Source of the DNA: Methanothrix sp.
Lineage (GTDB): Archaea > Halobacteriota > Methanosarcinia > Methanotrichales > Methanotrichaceae
Reading direction: 5' to 3'
DNA length: 5,898 nucleotides
Assembly (NCBI GenBank): GCA_028679775.1
Contig: JAJRAX010000030.1
Coordinates: 1 to 5,898 of the forward strand
Part shown: positions 5,643 through 5,898 of the stretch, in pieces
How positions within the stretch are numbered: position 1 is the stretch's first letter
How the letters are laid out: the number at the start of each line of letters is the position of its first letter
Notes under the pieces: generated by a model
What the model saw: only the letters and a program-made list of their open reading frames with translations
Database searches by the model: none
What the model was told of the DNA's origin: nothing
Program-made: the position numbers and the translations under genes

Positions 5643-5770
5643 CGGGCATGAGCACCGCCGATATTGGGGACTTGTAGCTGCGCAAAAAGTCGCGCTACGA
5701 TGGGTTGGTTGGCTTCAACTCGTTGCCCAAGGAGTCCCCATCTCTTCAGGGTGGGGAGGAATTGGGCGGT
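5620..5770 (+). mobile_element. Compact hairpin-rich IS605/TnpB-related remnant or MITE (about 150 bp)
   Basis: Three hairpins lie in 131 bases. 5627-5646 is CCCG/CGGG plus CAA/TTG around a TGAA loop with one C/A mismatch; with its flanks (GTCAACTACCCG...) it looks like an IS605-family right end read on the minus strand. 5674-5698 is GTAGC/GCTAC plus GCG/CGC with one bulged T. 5735-5757 is TCCCCA/TGGGGA extended by G-U pairs around CTTCA, followed by GGAGGAATTGGG; it looks like a right end on the plus strand. No transposase frame fits between them. It could be a non-autonomous element with left and right ends, two overlapping relics facing outward, or the guide-RNA part of a larger element. 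Exact ends are uncertain. Confidence 0.5.
5674..5757 (+). ncRNA. Candidate TnpB guide (omega-like) RNA scaffold
   Basis: An 8-bp bulged stem (5674-5698) and a terminal GC-rich hairpin (5735-5757) are in the order expected of a TnpB guide RNA scaffold, whose guide would be the bases after the right end (from about 5765). In typical elements the scaffold overlaps the 3' end of tnpB, but here it precedes a tnpB start. It is therefore more likely a relic of another copy than the partner of the gene at 5816. Strand and activity are inferred. Confidence 0.3.
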
Positions 5771-5780
5771 CCCGTGTGAT

Positions 5781-5790
5781 AGCTATATTA
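5781..5790 (+). promoter_or_regulatory. TATA-like box for tnpB
   Basis: AGCTATATTA is centred about 30 bases before the ATG at 5816-5818, which would make the transcript leaderless or nearly so. No Shine-Dalgarno is seen before the ATG, which agrees with a leaderless start. A second AT-rich box (ATTATATACA, about 5801-5810) is too close to the ATG for the same role. Confidence 0.4.
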
Positions 5791-5815
5791 ACCATTGACG
5801 ATTATATACAATACT

Positions 5816-5898
5816 ATGCTTCAGACCTTGTTGGTTAAGCTTGACCCCTCAAAAGAACAATACAAGATGCTTTATGAAACAATGGAGAGGTTTAACGA
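5816..5898 (+). CDS. tnpB: TnpB (IS200/IS605 family OrfB, RNA-guided nuclease), N-terminal part only
   Basis: The first 27 codons read MLQTLLVKLDPSKEQYKMLYETMERFN, and the frame is open to the window edge. The pattern (a short beta strand ending VKL.P, KEQ, an amphipathic helix, then TMERFN) is the usual N-terminus of archaeal TnpB/IS1341-type proteins, where the next residues are normally a (N/D)EAC(N/D) stretch. TnpB is the RNA-guided nuclease of IS605-type elements; it cuts the empty donor site and helps the element persist. The catalytic RuvC residues and zinc finger lie outside the window, so intactness cannot be judged. A TTGAC, a typical IS605 target or TAM, sits at 5795-5799, only 16 bases before the ATG, leaving almost no room for a left end unless the left end includes the region before it. 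Confidence 0.78.
   Translation, partial: MLQTLLVKLDPSKEQYKMLYETMERFN

Noticed and set aside
5779..5788. The 10-mer ATAGCTATAT shared by 801-810 and 5779-5788, considered as a shared operator.
   Set aside because: It is a short AT-rich word found in two TATA-like contexts, so chance is sufficient explanation.
5620..5800. Minus-strand reading frame of about 60 codons through the hairpin element (ending ...NIGGAHARQFIGG).
   Set aside because: It has no start codon with a ribosome binding site and no match to a family. The region is better explained by paired stems than by coding.

Overview
The window looks like part of a methanogenic archaeon's chromosome, most plausibly a member of the Methanosarcinales such as Methanothrix. 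This is inferred from the gene families (an archaeal Vms1-like peptidyl-tRNA hydrolase, a P2-type cation ATPase, IS605/IS1341-type TnpB elements), TATA-like promoter boxes, oligo-T terminators, and a mix of Shine-Dalgarno-led and probably leaderless genes. The genus is not proven by anything visible here.

Layout, left to right. Positions 1-263 hold no intact gene. On the minus strand they carry what looks like the structured right end of an IS605-family/TnpB element that continues past the left edge, a 15-codon ORF with a perfect ribosome binding site, and an oligo-T terminator. Next come four genuine minus-strand genes. 264-797 encodes an exported or membrane-anchored protein with a degenerate nuclease-like (SNase/OB-fold) domain and a Tyr-rich tail. 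854-3523 encodes a complete 889-residue P2-type cation-transporting ATPase with a changed ion-binding site. 3676-4533 encodes a solenoid protein of ten 26-residue leucine-rich-repeat-variant/HEAT-like units. 4502-5461 encodes a Vms1/VLRF1-family peptidyl-tRNA hydrolase with an N-terminal coiled coil. The last two overlap and are read as one unit: the hydrolase is upstream and the repeat protein downstream.

Positions 5462-5898 are a mobile-element zone on the plus strand. The first about 20 codons of a HicB-like antitoxin gene run straight into a compact segment with three strong hairpins that resemble TnpB-element ends and guide RNA. About 45 bases after that segment, a tnpB gene starts and runs off the right edge. 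IS605-type remnants therefore lie at both ends of the window, around ordinary chromosomal genes.

Functionally, the hydrolase/solenoid pair is the most interesting unit. It suggests a ribosome-rescue (peptidyl-tRNA release) enzyme made together with a repeat scaffold that could dock it to a partner. The ATPase and the exported nuclease-like protein are a second same-strand pair, 56 bases apart, with no evident shared pathway. No CRISPR array, tRNA or rRNA is visible.
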